From assembly GCA_009377495.1 (NCBI GenBank), contig WHTZ01000018.1, forward strand, positions 28,668-92,667: a DNA stretch of 64,000 nucleotides, read 5' to 3'. The translations under genes were made by a program, and so were the position numbers. Of the stretch, positions 6,435 to 14,937 are shown in pieces. Position 1 is the stretch's first letter, and the number at the start of each line of letters is the position of its first letter. The stretch is from Luteitalea sp. (lineage in GTDB: Bacteria > Acidobacteriota > Vicinamibacteria > Vicinamibacterales > Vicinamibacteraceae). The notes beneath the pieces were generated by a model. It was not told where the DNA came from and searched no databases. It worked only from the letters and a program-made list of their open reading frames with translations.

Positions 6435-9200
6435 ATGGCTCTCGAGCCGAATCAACGACTGCTTGCTGCGACACTCGTGGTGGCTCTGGCGATCGGTGCG
6501 CCGGCTGCCGCACAGCTCGGCGTCGCGCCGTATGTCTCCGGACTGGAGTCGCCTGTCGGCTTCGTCCAAGACCCAACCGATCCCGCGCGACAGTACGTGC
6601 TGGAACAGGAAGGCCGCGTGCGGCTGGTTATCGACGGCAGTCTACAGCCCACGCCGTTTCTCGATCTCACCGACGTTGTGCTGTCCACGGGCGGCGAGCA
6701 GGGCTTGCTCGGCCTCGCCTTCGCGCCCGACTTCGCAGATTCAGGCCGGTTCTTCGTCAATTTCACCCGTGACCCAGACGGGCACACGGTCATCGCGCGG
6801 TTCACGCGTGCTCCAGGGAATCCAGACACTGCCGATCCGAACAGCCGCTTCGATCTCATGTTCGGGGCGGGCCAGCGCTTCATCGGACAGCCGGCCCAGA
6901 ACCACAACGGCGGCCAGCTCCTCTTTCGTAATGACGGCTACCTGTACATTGGGATGGGAGACGGCGGGGGCGGCAACGATCCTGACAACAACGCGCAGAA
7001 CCCGGCGAGCCTGTTGGGCAAGATCTTGCGCATCGACGTCAAGGTGCCGGACGACGACACCATCGGGTATCGCGTGCCGGAGGACAACCCGTTCGTGGGA
7101 GACGACCTGCTCGACGCGCGCGACGAGATCTGGGCGTTTGGCCTGCGCAATCCGTGGCGAATCACCGAAGACCTGCCCGCGCTCGGTGGGACGAGCGCGC
7201 TGCTGATTGGAGACGTTGGTCAGGGCGCGCGCGAGGAAATCAACTATGAGCCGGTTGGCGGGAGCGGTCGCAACTACGGCTGGAGCATCTACGAGGGCGA
7301 TATCGAGACGCCCGATGTCTCGGACAGAGAGCTCGCTTACACTCCCGCGACGTTTCCCATCCACGCTTACGCGCGCGAGTTTGGCAGAAGCGTGACAGGT
7401 GGCTATGTCTACCGGGGGATGACGCTCGGCGACAGCTATCAGGGCCGCTACGTCTTTGCCGACTGGAGCGGGCGCGTCTATTCGCTCCGCCTCATCATCG
7501 ATCCCGGAACCGGCGAAGCGCAGGCGGAAGACGTCACGGAACATACGACCGATCTGTTTGCCGGCACGCCACCCTCCATGACGTCCCTCGATGTCGACGC
7601 GCACGGCGAGCTGTTCATCGTTGGTTCGAACGGCACGATCTATCGCATCACCCTGGACGATGGCGATGCCGATGGCGATGGGCTGCCAGACGCGTGGGAG
7701 CAGCAGTTCGGGCTCAGCACCGAGACCAGTAACGGCGAGGACGGACCGTACGGCGATCCGGATGGCGATGGCCTCAGCAACGGCGAAGAGTTGCGGCTCG
7801 GCCTGAACCCGAAGGATCAGCCGGACCCGCCAGATCCCCCGGACCCGCCAGCAGAGCCTGTCGCGCGATTCTTTGCCGAAGGCGCCACGAACTTCTTCTT
7901 TGATACCAAATTCGCGCTCGTCAACCCCACGACCGTTCCTGCTCAGGCCACGCTCGAGTACCGGCGTCACGATGGACAGCTCTTCACACAAGATGTCAAT
8001 CTGCCCGCTCAGCGCCGCGTCTCGGTTCACCCGAGGAATCTGCCTGGCATGGACGGGGCGCTGTTTTCCACCAGCGTGCGATCGGAGACCGATATTGCGG
8101 TCGAGCGCTCGATGACATGGCCGGTTGGCGTCGAGTACGGCAGTCACGCGGACACCGGCGTCGCGTCCCCGGCGACGACATGGTTCCTCGCCGAGGGCCA
8201 CACCGCACCGTTTTCGCTGTTCTACTTGCTGGACAACGAAGGGGACGAGCCTGCGACAGTTACCGTGCGGTACCTCCTGCCTGAGGGCGCGCAGCCCATC
8301 GACACGCAGTACACGATTGCGCCGCACAGCCGCCACACGGTGTTCGTGAACCTCGAGGATCCGGCGCTCGCGAGCACAGCGGTGTCCGCGACGATTCAGT
8401 CCGCGGACGAGACGCCCATCACCGTGGAGCGCGCGATGTACCTGAACGGTCCGGACGGCGTCTTTGGCGCGGGTCATGGGACCGCGGCCGTGACCACGCC
8501 ATCCGACCGATGGCTGTTTGCCGAGGGTGCCACGGGCGACTACTTCAGCCTCTTCTTGGCGCTGGCCAACCCTGGGACCGAGGCGGCAGAGGTGACCGTG
8601 CACTATCTGCTGCAGGGGAGCGGGCGCGCGGTCAGCGAGACCTACACGGTGGCGCCCGAGAGCCGGCGCACGATCTACGTCAATGCCGAGGAAGTCGAGG
8701 GCCAAAGCCTCGCGAACGAAGCGCTCGCCATCGAGATCACGTCCGATCAACCGATCCTCGCAGAACGAGCGATGTGGTGGCCCGGCGCAGACTTTAGCGT
8801 GGTGTGGCGCGAGGCGCACGCGGCCTACGGTGCCACGGCCCCCGCGTTCACCTGGGTCGTCGCGGGCGGGGAGCATGGAGGGCCGTTCGAGGTCGAGACG
8901 TTCGTATTGATAGGGAACACGTCCGCGTTCGACGGTCGCGTGCGGGTGACGCTGTTCTTTGAAGACGAGGATCCGCCGTGGTCGACGGAGGTTACCGTGG
9001 CCGCGCGGAGCCGCATGAGCCTGCCCATCCGCCCGGAACACGGGTGGCCGGTCGCCAACGAGCGTTTTGGTGTGCGAGTCGAGAGCTTGGCGACCGGCGC
9101 CGGCCAGGCGGAGCTCATCGTCGAGCGATCGAGCTACTCGAACGCGCTGGGCATCGTCTGGGCCGCGGGTGAGAACACGCTCGCGACGCCGGTGCCTTAA
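6435..9200 (+). CDS. Secreted PQQ-dependent sugar dehydrogenase with Ca-binding linker and C-terminal FAEGAT repeats
   Basis: 921 residues in three parts. After a signal peptide (ending near AAAQL), residues ~30-405 are a six-bladed beta-propeller of the soluble aldose sugar/glucose dehydrogenase type, which oxidises sugars with PQQ: family motifs NHNGGQL (catalytic His), GMGDGGG, FGLRNPWR and GDVGQGAREEIN are all present. Residues ~408-460 hold two DGDxDGDG-type calcium motifs (thrombospondin type 3-like), then a PDPPDPPDPP spacer. Residues ~476-921 are four divergent repeats of about 110 residues, each opening with a variant of FFAEGAT and containing SRRTIYVN-like and AERAM-like strands. 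The same tail occurs on the FG-GAP protein at 16264-19017, so it is probably a surface or adhesion module. Start: ATG after a GA-rich stretch (GGAAGGGGG). Confidence 0.85.
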   Translation: MALEPNQRLLAATLVVALAIGAPAAAQLGVAPYVSGLESPVGFVQDPTDPARQYVLEQEGRVRLVIDGSLQPTPFLDLTDVVLSTGGEQGLLGLAFAPDFADSGRFFVNFTRDPDGHTVIARFTRAPGNPDTADPNSRFDLMFGAGQRFIGQPAQNHNGGQLLFRNDGYLYIGMGDGGGGNDPDNNAQNPASLLGKILRIDVKVPDDDTIGYRVPEDNPFVGDDLLDARDEIWAFGLRNPWRITEDLPALGGTSALLIGDVGQGAREEINYEPVGGSGRNYGWSIYEGDIETPDVSDRELAYTPATFPIHAYAREFGRSVTGGYVYRGMTLGDSYQGRYVFADWSGRVYSLRLIIDPGTGEAQAEDVTEHTTDLFAGTPPSMTSLDVDAHGELFIVGSNGTIYRITLDDGDADGDGLPDAWEQQFGLSTETSNGEDGPYGDPDGDGLSNGEELRLGLNPKDQPDPPDPPDPPAEPVARFFAEGATNFFFDTKFALVNPTTVPAQATLEYRRHDGQLFTQDVNLPAQRRVSVHPRNLPGMDGALFSTSVRSETDIAVERSMTWPVGVEYGSHADTGVASPATTWFLAEGHTAPFSLFYLLDNEGDEPATVTVRYLLPEGAQPIDTQYTIAPHSRHTVFVNLEDPALASTAVSATIQSADETPITVERAMYLNGPDGVFGAGHGTAAVTTPSDRWLFAEGATGDYFSLFLALANPGTEAAEVTVHYLLQGSGRAVSETYTVAPESRRTIYVNAEEVEGQSLANEALAIEITSDQPILAERAMWWPGADFSVVWREAHAAYGATAPAFTWVVAGGEHGGPFEVETFVLIGNTSAFDGRVRVTLFFEDEDPPWSTEVTVAARSRMSLPIRPEHGWPVANERFGVRVESLATGAGQAELIVERSSYSNALGIVWAAGENTLATPVP

Positions 9201-9229
9201 CCGTGGGCTCGGTGCCGTAGTGCCGTAGT

Positions 9230-9266
9230 AGGGCGGCCCTTTGTAGGGCGGCCCTTTAGGGCCGCC
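9230..9266 (+). repeat. 37-bp tandem/hairpin element, copy 2
   Basis: Same length and layout as 1653-1689, with 4 mismatches. Stem GGCGGCCC/GGGCCGCC with TTTA loop at 9247-9266. One stem position has changed on both arms so that pairing is kept, and the upstream direct-repeat unit carries the same change. It follows the PQQ dehydrogenase. Confidence 0.75.
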
Positions 9267-9369
9267 GGCGGTGACGTGTGATTCGCGTGGCGCGGCTAAC
9301 CGCCTCCGCCAAGGCTACGGCGGTCCGCCGAAGCGTTTACGCGAAGGCTGAAGCCGCGCCCTACTGCAT

Positions 9370-9381
9370 TAGGATGGATGG
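9370..9381 (+). promoter_or_regulatory. -10-like TAGGAT, leaderless start
   Basis: TAGGAT at 9370-9375, then 6 nt, then the ATG at 9382 of the DUF2236 gene. This spacing would put the transcription start on the start codon. No -35 match and no Shine-Dalgarno are seen. Confidence 0.4.
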
Positions 9382-10242
9382 ATGGAGCCTCGAAGCCAGG
9401 ATAGCGTCGCGTTTCGCGTGAACCGTGAGGTGCTGATGGTGCTCGGGTGGGGACGTGCGATCCTCCTGCAGTTCGCCCACCCACTCGTGGCGGCGGGTGT
9501 TGCCGACCACAGCGATTTCAACACGGCGCACGCGGGGCGCACGCGTAGGCTGCTGCAGACTGTCCAGAGCTTCCTCGCGCTCACGTTCGGTGATGAAAGC
9601 GAACGGCACGCAACCGCTGCCCGCATCAATGCCATTCACACGCGCGTTCACGGCACGCTGTCACGGTCGGCGGGGCCGTTTCCCGCCGGCACGCGCTACT
9701 CAGCAGAAGATCCTGAACTGTTGCGGTGGGTCCATTGCACCCTGGTCGACTCTGTGATGCGAGTCTACGAGCTCACGGTCGAGCCGCTGTCGCTCGCCGA
9801 GAAGGATCAGCTCTGCGCCGATGCCGCGGCGATCGAGCCGCTGCTCCATATTCCAGACGGCTTTCTGCCGCGCGGTCGGGTGGCGCTCGATGCCTATCTC
9901 GATGGCATGCAATCGAGCGGAGCGATCGTGGTGACCGACGCCGCGCGCCGTCTCGCTCGCGACCTTCTCGAGCCCCCGATGGCCTGGATGCTCTGGCCAG
10001 GCTTCCGCGTCCTACGGCGGTTCACCATCGGCCTTCTGCCGCCCGCCGTGCGTAGCGATTACGGCTACCCGTGGACCATGGGCGACGCGCGGGCGTTGGC
10101 GCGGACAGCCCGGAGGCTCCGGCGCCTCCGCCACGCCCTTCCACGCGTCGCGTGGGAGTGGCCTGCCGCGCGGCGACCAAGCGCCGCACCCCCACCATCG
10201 TGCCGCCGCGAGTCCACGCGGTTGTCTCGAGCCATGCGGTAA
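9382..10242 (+). CDS. DUF2236 / MpaB-like oxygenase-family protein
   Basis: 286 residues matching the DUF2236 family, named after the fungal MpaB oxygenase and related to latex-clearing proteins, proposed haem-binding oxygenases. Family features seen: an N-terminal NREVLMVLGWGRAILLQFAHP segment in which the His is conserved, HAGRTRRLLQTVQSFLALTFG, and a middle WVHCTLVDSVMRVYE segment, where the WVH motif is the family hallmark. No signal peptide. The C-terminal ~40 residues are Arg/Pro-rich and look unstructured. The reaction is unknown. The stop overlaps the -10-like element of the aminotransferase that follows 9 nt later, so the genes may be separately transcribed despite their closeness. 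Confidence 0.8.
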   Translation: MEPRSQDSVAFRVNREVLMVLGWGRAILLQFAHPLVAAGVADHSDFNTAHAGRTRRLLQTVQSFLALTFGDESERHATAARINAIHTRVHGTLSRSAGPFPAGTRYSAEDPELLRWVHCTLVDSVMRVYELTVEPLSLAEKDQLCADAAAIEPLLHIPDGFLPRGRVALDAYLDGMQSSGAIVVTDAARRLARDLLEPPMAWMLWPGFRVLRRFTIGLLPPAVRSDYGYPWTMGDARALARTARRLRRLRHALPRVAWEWPAARRPSAAPPPSCRRESTRLSRAMR

Positions 10243-10251
10243 TCTGCTGAC
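10240..10251 (+). promoter_or_regulatory. -10-like TAATCT, leaderless start
   Basis: TAATCT at 10240-10245 overlaps the DUF2236 stop codon and sits 6 nt before the ATG at 10252. No Shine-Dalgarno or clear -35. Confidence 0.35.
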
Positions 10252-11433
10252 ATGTTCTCTCGGCGCGTGCCGCCGACGCTCACCCCCAACCGCCTGGCGC
10301 TGCGGGTGGCGGAGCTTCGGAGCCGTGGCGTCTCCATCCTAGATCTCACGTCCACCAACCCGACGGCTGTCGATATACCGTACCCGCCCCGTCTGTTGGA
10401 CTCGCTCGCTGGGCCGGTGCCACAAACCTACTCCCCTCAGCCATTTGGGCTCGCCGAGGCGCGCCGAGCCGTCGCGGCCGACTATCGGCGTCGGGGTGTC
10501 GACGTGCCCGTCGAGCGCATTGCCCTCACGGCCAGTACGAGTGAGGCGTATGCCTTCCTCTTCAAGTTGCTCTGCAATGCGGGCGACGAGGTGCTCGTGC
10601 CCCAGCCGAGCTATCCGATCTTGGAGCACCTGACGGTGCTCGAGGCAGTTACAGCGGTGTCGTACCCGCTTGTCTACACTGGACGTTGGCACATCGACTT
10701 GACGGCGCTCGAGCAGTGCCTCACCCCGCGCACGCGCGCCATCGTTGTCGTATCGCCCAACAACCCGACGGGTTCGCTGCTATGTTCAGACGAGGCGCGC
10801 CGGCTGGTGGAGCTGTGCGGAGCGCGCAACCTTGGGCTCATCCTCGACGAGGTGTTCGCGGATTACGTCGTTCGGGAATCGCGCGACAATGGGGCGTCGC
10901 CGCTGTTATCACAGACCGAGGCGCTGGTCTTCAGCTTGGGCGGTCTTTCGAAGACGGTTGGCTTGCCGCAACTCAAGCTGGCCTGGCTGGCCCTCGGCGG
11001 CCCGCCGAATCTTGTCGACGCGGCGCTCGCGCGGCTCGAGGTCATCTGCGACGCATACTTGTCGGTGGGGACGGCCGTGCAGTGCGCGGCAAGCCGGTTC
11101 TTCGCCGAAGGCGGCGCCGTTCGTGACGCCATTCGCGACCGCGTGCAGCGGAACCTGAAGACGCTGAGGCTGCGCGTTGCGGAGGCGCCGGCCTGCAACG
11201 CGCTGCCGGTCGAGGGAGGCTGGTCGGCGGTGGTGCGCGTGGCCGCAACGCGCTCGGAGGAGACACTGGTGCTCGAGTTGCTCGAGGGGCAGCACGTGCT
11301 CGTGCATCCCGGATTCTTCTACGACTTTACACACGAGGCCTTTTTCGTTATGAGCTTGCTTCTACGAGAACAGGTATTTGAGGAAGGGTGCGTTCGGCTG
11401 TTTCGATCGCTAAGAGGGACGCGGTCCCTGTGA
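10252..11433 (+). CDS. PLP-dependent aminotransferase, class I/II
   Basis: 393-residue fold-type I aminotransferase. Cofactor-binding landmarks are present: LTASTSEAYAFLFKLLCN (phosphate loop region), VVSPNNPTG (Asn that contacts PLP), LILDEVFADY (Asp/Tyr pair) and the Schiff-base lysine in SLGGLSKTVGLPQLKLAWL. It is cytoplasmic, with no signal. The substrate is not predictable; the closest general resemblance is to aspartate/alanine-type enzymes that act on small amino acids. Its stop overlaps the likely GTG start of malQ by 4 nt, so the two are probably co-translated; the biochemical link between them is not obvious. Confidence 0.85.
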   Translation: MFSRRVPPTLTPNRLALRVAELRSRGVSILDLTSTNPTAVDIPYPPRLLDSLAGPVPQTYSPQPFGLAEARRAVAADYRRRGVDVPVERIALTASTSEAYAFLFKLLCNAGDEVLVPQPSYPILEHLTVLEAVTAVSYPLVYTGRWHIDLTALEQCLTPRTRAIVVVSPNNPTGSLLCSDEARRLVELCGARNLGLILDEVFADYVVRESRDNGASPLLSQTEALVFSLGGLSKTVGLPQLKLAWLALGGPPNLVDAALARLEVICDAYLSVGTAVQCAASRFFAEGGAVRDAIRDRVQRNLKTLRLRVAEAPACNALPVEGGWSAVVRVAATRSEETLVLELLEGQHVLVHPGFFYDFTHEAFFVMSLLLREQVFEEGCVRLFRSLRGTRSL

Positions 11434-13043
11434 CAGACATGGTGAATTTCTGGGAAGGGCGACACGCGGGCATGATGGTGCCCCTGTTCTCACTGCGATC
11501 GACCCAGAGCTGGGGTATCGGTGAGATTGCCGACATCCGCCATATGACGGCCTGGTTGCGGTCGGCCGGCCTCGACTTGCTGCAGATCTTGCCGGTCAAC
11601 GAAATGGCGCCCGGCCAGATCTCGCCGTACTCGGCCATGAGCGCCCAGGCTATCGATCCCATTTTCATCGCCGTGCACGCGCTGGCGGATTTCACGGCGC
11701 TGGGCGCCGAGGCGGCGTTCGACCAAGCGACGCGCGAACGTCTCGCCGCGGTGCGGTCCGCCGCTCGGCTCGACCATGAGGCGGTTCGGGCGATTAAAGC
11801 CGGGGCGCTCCGGCTGGCGTTCGACCGGTTCCTCGAGGAGGAGTGGCGCCGCGAAACGCCACGCGCGTGCGCCTTCAAGACATTCCTCAGTGCCGAGCGC
11901 TGGTGGCTCGACGACTACGCGCTGTTCCGCGTGCTTCAAGTGCAGCAGCGTCATCGCCCGTGGTGGGAATGGGAGCCGTCACTGCGTGATCGCGCCCCGC
12001 GTGCGCTCGAGGACACCCGCCTCGAGTGCGCTCGCGACTTGCTCTTCGTGCGGTACTTGCAGTGGGTGGCACACGAGCAATGGCTTGCGGCCCGCGCTGC
12101 GGCGCATCCGGTGGGCATCGTCGGTGATCTTCCTTTCATGGTCAGCGCTGACAGTGCCGATGTCTGGGCTCATCAGAGCGTCTTCGCGCTCGATGCGACG
12201 GTTGGCACACCTCCCGACGCGTTCAGCGTCACCGGCCAAGATTGGGGCCTGCCGCCGTACCGGTGGGACGCGATGGCACAACACGACTACGCTTGGCTGC
12301 GCGCACGCGCGCGCCGCGCGGCCGAGTTGTACGATGCTTACCGGGTGGACCATCTCGTGGGCTTCTATCGGACGTACGTCCGCCCCCTCGACGGCAGCCT
12401 CCCGTATTTTTCACCCGCCGGCGACGACGCGCAGCGGGCGCTCGGAGAAACCATCCTCGACGTGCTCCAGAGCGCGGGCGCGCGCATGATCGCAGAAGAT
12501 CTCGGCACCGTACCAGACTTCGTGCGCGAGTCGATGGCGAAGCGGAACGTGCCGGGCCACAAGGTGCTGCGTTGGGAGCGTTCCTGGCATGCGGCCGGCC
12601 AGCCGTTTCGTGAGCCCACGGCATACCCGGCCGCCTCCATGGCGACCACGGGCACGCACGATACCGAGACGCTCGCCGAGTGGTGGGACCGCGCGCCGAG
12701 CGACGAGCGCGGCGCGCTGCTGCAGCTCCCGCGGCTCGCCGCGCGTGGCTTCGACGTTGGACGTCCCTTCAATCACGAGCTGCGCGACTCATTGCTCGAG
12801 CTCTTGATGCGTGCGGGTTCAGACTTCGTGGTCTTTCCCGTGCAGGATATCTTTGGCTGGCGCGATCGGATCAATGTGCCCGCGACCGTTGGCGATGACA
12901 ACTGGTGCTGGCGCACGCCATGGCCGGTGGACGCGTGGCTCGAGCAGCCGGAAGCTCGCGAGCGCGCAGATCGATTGAGCGCCTGGGCGCGCCTCACGTC
13001 GCGGGCGCTCGGCGGGGGATCGGGCGGCAAGGTGAAGAGGTGA
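11430..13043 (+). CDS. malQ: 4-alpha-glucanotransferase (amylomaltase, GH77)
   Basis: Transfers alpha-1,4-glucan segments between maltodextrins (disproportionating enzyme) in glycogen/maltodextrin metabolism. GH77 catalytic residues are visible: nucleophile Asp in YRVDHLVGFYR (about residue 307), acid/base Glu in MIAEDLG (about 356), and the stabilising Asp in TGTHDTETLAEWW. The GDLPFMVSADSADVW motif is also characteristic. Length ~537 is typical of the short bacterial form. Start choice: GTG at 11430 overlaps the aminotransferase stop (GTGA) with GAGGG 11 nt upstream; ATG at 11439 is an alternative. The C-terminus ends 5 nt from the convergent M28 peptidase gene. Confidence 0.93.
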   Translation: MTDMVNFWEGRHAGMMVPLFSLRSTQSWGIGEIADIRHMTAWLRSAGLDLLQILPVNEMAPGQISPYSAMSAQAIDPIFIAVHALADFTALGAEAAFDQATRERLAAVRSAARLDHEAVRAIKAGALRLAFDRFLEEEWRRETPRACAFKTFLSAERWWLDDYALFRVLQVQQRHRPWWEWEPSLRDRAPRALEDTRLECARDLLFVRYLQWVAHEQWLAARAAAHPVGIVGDLPFMVSADSADVWAHQSVFALDATVGTPPDAFSVTGQDWGLPPYRWDAMAQHDYAWLRARARRAAELYDAYRVDHLVGFYRTYVRPLDGSLPYFSPAGDDAQRALGETILDVLQSAGARMIAEDLGTVPDFVRESMAKRNVPGHKVLRWERSWHAAGQPFREPTAYPAASMATTGTHDTETLAEWWDRAPSDERGALLQLPRLAARGFDVGRPFNHELRDSLLELLMRAGSDFVVFPVQDIFGWRDRINVPATVGDDNWCWRTPWPVDAWLEQPEARERADRLSAWARLTSRALGGGSGGKVKR

Positions 13044-13048
13044 AGAGG

Positions 13049-14707
13049 TCACCTTGTCTCCGTCTGCGCCGGCCGCCGCTCCGGCTTGCGCGGTGAAGGC
13101 AACGGTTTTCGGGGAAACAGTGTCTCTCGCGAGGCGGCCTGGTAGGCGAACGTCGCCATCACGATGGCGTTCTTGACGAGGTCTTCCTCGAACGCGCGCT
13201 CGTAGAAATCCAAGTTCGTGTGGTGCGTGCGCGTGTCGTAGTCGAGCGGATCCTGGATGAACTGAAACGCTGGCAGGCCGACCGCGTCGAATGCGAGGTG
13301 GTCTGTGCCGCCGGTACCCCGCATGGTGAACGTTGTCATGCCCATGTCCGCGAATGGCGCCATCCACACGTCGAACACGGGCTTCGCGGCGGCGTTGCCC
13401 TGCAGGTAGATGCCGCGGAAAGCGCCGCCACCGTTGTCCATGTTCAAGTAGAGCGACAGCTTCTCGTGCTCCGGCTCGAGCGCCATGGTCTCCGGGTCAG
13501 CGAAGTGTTCTTTCACGTAAGCACGCGAGCCGAGCAGCCCTTGCTCTTCCCCGGTCCACAGCCCCATACGAATGGTGCGCCGCGGCGTGAGCCCCGTGGC
13601 CTTCAAAATACGCAGGACCTCCAGCACGACGGCCGAGCTCGCGCCATTGTCCGTTGCGCCCGTGGACGCCTGCCACGAATCGAAATGCGCGCCGATCATC
13701 ACCACCTCGTCTTTCTTGTCGGTCCCTGGCAGTTCGGCGATGACGTTGAGGCTGTTGAGGTCGCTGTCGGTGAACGTGTTCTCGACCTCGAGATCCATCT
13801 TGACCGGGATGCTCTTGTCGAGAATGCGTGAAAGGCGCCCGTAGTGCTCCACGGCCAACACGATCTGCGGCAGCACGGCCGGGCTGTCCGCTTGTCGCAT
13901 GTCCTCGCCCGATCTCGCCCCTTGGACGAAGATCACGCCGTTACCCTCGCCGCGCGAGCCCTCGAGGATGGCGAGCGCACCTTCGCGCTCGAGAAACGCC
14001 ATCCGCTTTCGCCGAAACTTCTCCGTCTGCGACGTACCGCCCGGACCACCACGGCGCCCTGGCGGTCCCGTCCGGATCGCGTCTTCCTGCAAGCTCCGCA
14101 AGTCCTCGTCCGTGTAGCGGCGAAGGAGCGGCTCGAACGACGGACCCTGAGTCTCTGAGCGGCCCGATGCCGCGGCGCTGAACGTTGAGGCTTGTGGCGT
14201 GAGCAGCACGATCTTGGCCTTGAGCTTGCCTCGCTGCTTGTCGAGATCCGCATCGGTGTTCAGCGTGACCTTGACCACTTCCGCCGTAACGCGACCATTG
14301 GTGCCGGGCGTCCAGGCTTTGGGGTGGCCGTGGAGGACAAAGGGCTGAGGGCTCACCATCGTCGCCGAGAAGCGATCGTTGGTCCAGCCGCGGCCGAACG
14401 GACCCCAGGGCTCGAAGCGCACGTTGCTCAGGCCCCACTCGGTGAGCTTCGTCTTTGCCCATTCCGCAGCCTTGCGCATGCCGGGGGAATTGGTCAGTCG
14501 AGGCCCGTGCACGTCGGTGAGGTAGCTCAGGGTGTCCATGACCTGTGAGTTTTCTTGGGCCTCCTGCCTGATCTTGTGGAGTGCGTCATAGTCGATACGC
14601 TCCTCGACCTGTGCACCGAGCGGCATCGTCAGCGCGGCGATGGCCAGGAGGGCGGCGAGCATCACGGACCAACGGGCCCGCACACGCAGACGAAGAGGGA
14701 TGGTCAT
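13049..14707 (-). CDS. Secreted M28-family metallopeptidase (carboxypeptidase Q-like)
   Basis: 552 residues with a Sec signal peptide (SVMLAALLAIAALTMPLGAQ). The catalytic domain shows the co-catalytic zinc ligands of family M28: H341 and D343 in GAHFDSW, D353 in GATDNG, E387/E388 in WTGEEQG, and later Asp and His in LNMDNGGG and RTHHTNLD. It removes amino acids or dipeptides from peptide N- or C-termini in the periplasm or outside. The region between residues ~140 and 260 matches the protease-associated (PA) insert of carboxypeptidase Q-type enzymes. The ATG at 14707 has GAGGAAAAGG in front; longer starts reach into a leader hairpin. Convergent with malQ, divergent from the M23 gene. Confidence 0.9.
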   Translation of the reverse strand: MTIPLRLRVRARWSVMLAALLAIAALTMPLGAQVEERIDYDALHKIRQEAQENSQVMDTLSYLTDVHGPRLTNSPGMRKAAEWAKTKLTEWGLSNVRFEPWGPFGRGWTNDRFSATMVSPQPFVLHGHPKAWTPGTNGRVTAEVVKVTLNTDADLDKQRGKLKAKIVLLTPQASTFSAAASGRSETQGPSFEPLLRRYTDEDLRSLQEDAIRTGPPGRRGGPGGTSQTEKFRRKRMAFLEREGALAILEGSRGEGNGVIFVQGARSGEDMRQADSPAVLPQIVLAVEHYGRLSRILDKSIPVKMDLEVENTFTDSDLNSLNVIAELPGTDKKDEVVMIGAHFDSWQASTGATDNGASSAVVLEVLRILKATGLTPRRTIRMGLWTGEEQGLLGSRAYVKEHFADPETMALEPEHEKLSLYLNMDNGGGAFRGIYLQGNAAAKPVFDVWMAPFADMGMTTFTMRGTGGTDHLAFDAVGLPAFQFIQDPLDYDTRTHHTNLDFYERAFEEDLVKNAIVMATFAYQAASRETLFPRKPLPSPRKPERRPAQTETR

Positions 14708-14727
14708 GACCTTTTCCTCAAACCCCC

Positions 14728-14758
14728 AAAGGGGCCTGTCCGGCCTGTCCCCTTTTTT
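14728..14758 (+). terminator. Hairpin with T6 run in the leader of the M28 gene
   Basis: AAAGGGG and CCCCTTT arms around a 14-nt loop, with TTTTTT on the + strand side. On the + strand it is a Rho-independent terminator by form, but no + gene ends here. On the - strand it lies in the 5' leader of the M28 transcript, about 20 nt before the start codon. The loop contains a direct repeat of CCTGTCC. Confidence 0.45.
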
Positions 14759-14937
14759 ACGCCTTTTGGCACGCAGAAAGGCGAGATCTCGGTCACCGGA
14801 GGCACTTAATCCTACCCGCAATGGGGTCTCAACGTTTACTCCACCCCACCCCCTCGGAAAAACCGGGTAGCCGAGTCACGGCAGCATCGGTTACTATTTC
14901 CCGAATCTGGAGCGAGGTGGTCGTGGGTCGAGAACTT

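Noticed and set aside
6741..9041. A 766-codon open frame opposite the PQQ dehydrogenase
   Set aside because: Antisense shadow; the forward strand has every dehydrogenase motif.
9300..9360. A possible extra repeat (GCC...GGCGGTCCGCC region)
   Set aside because: It is short and single-copy in this window, so no repeat family can be claimed from this sequence alone.
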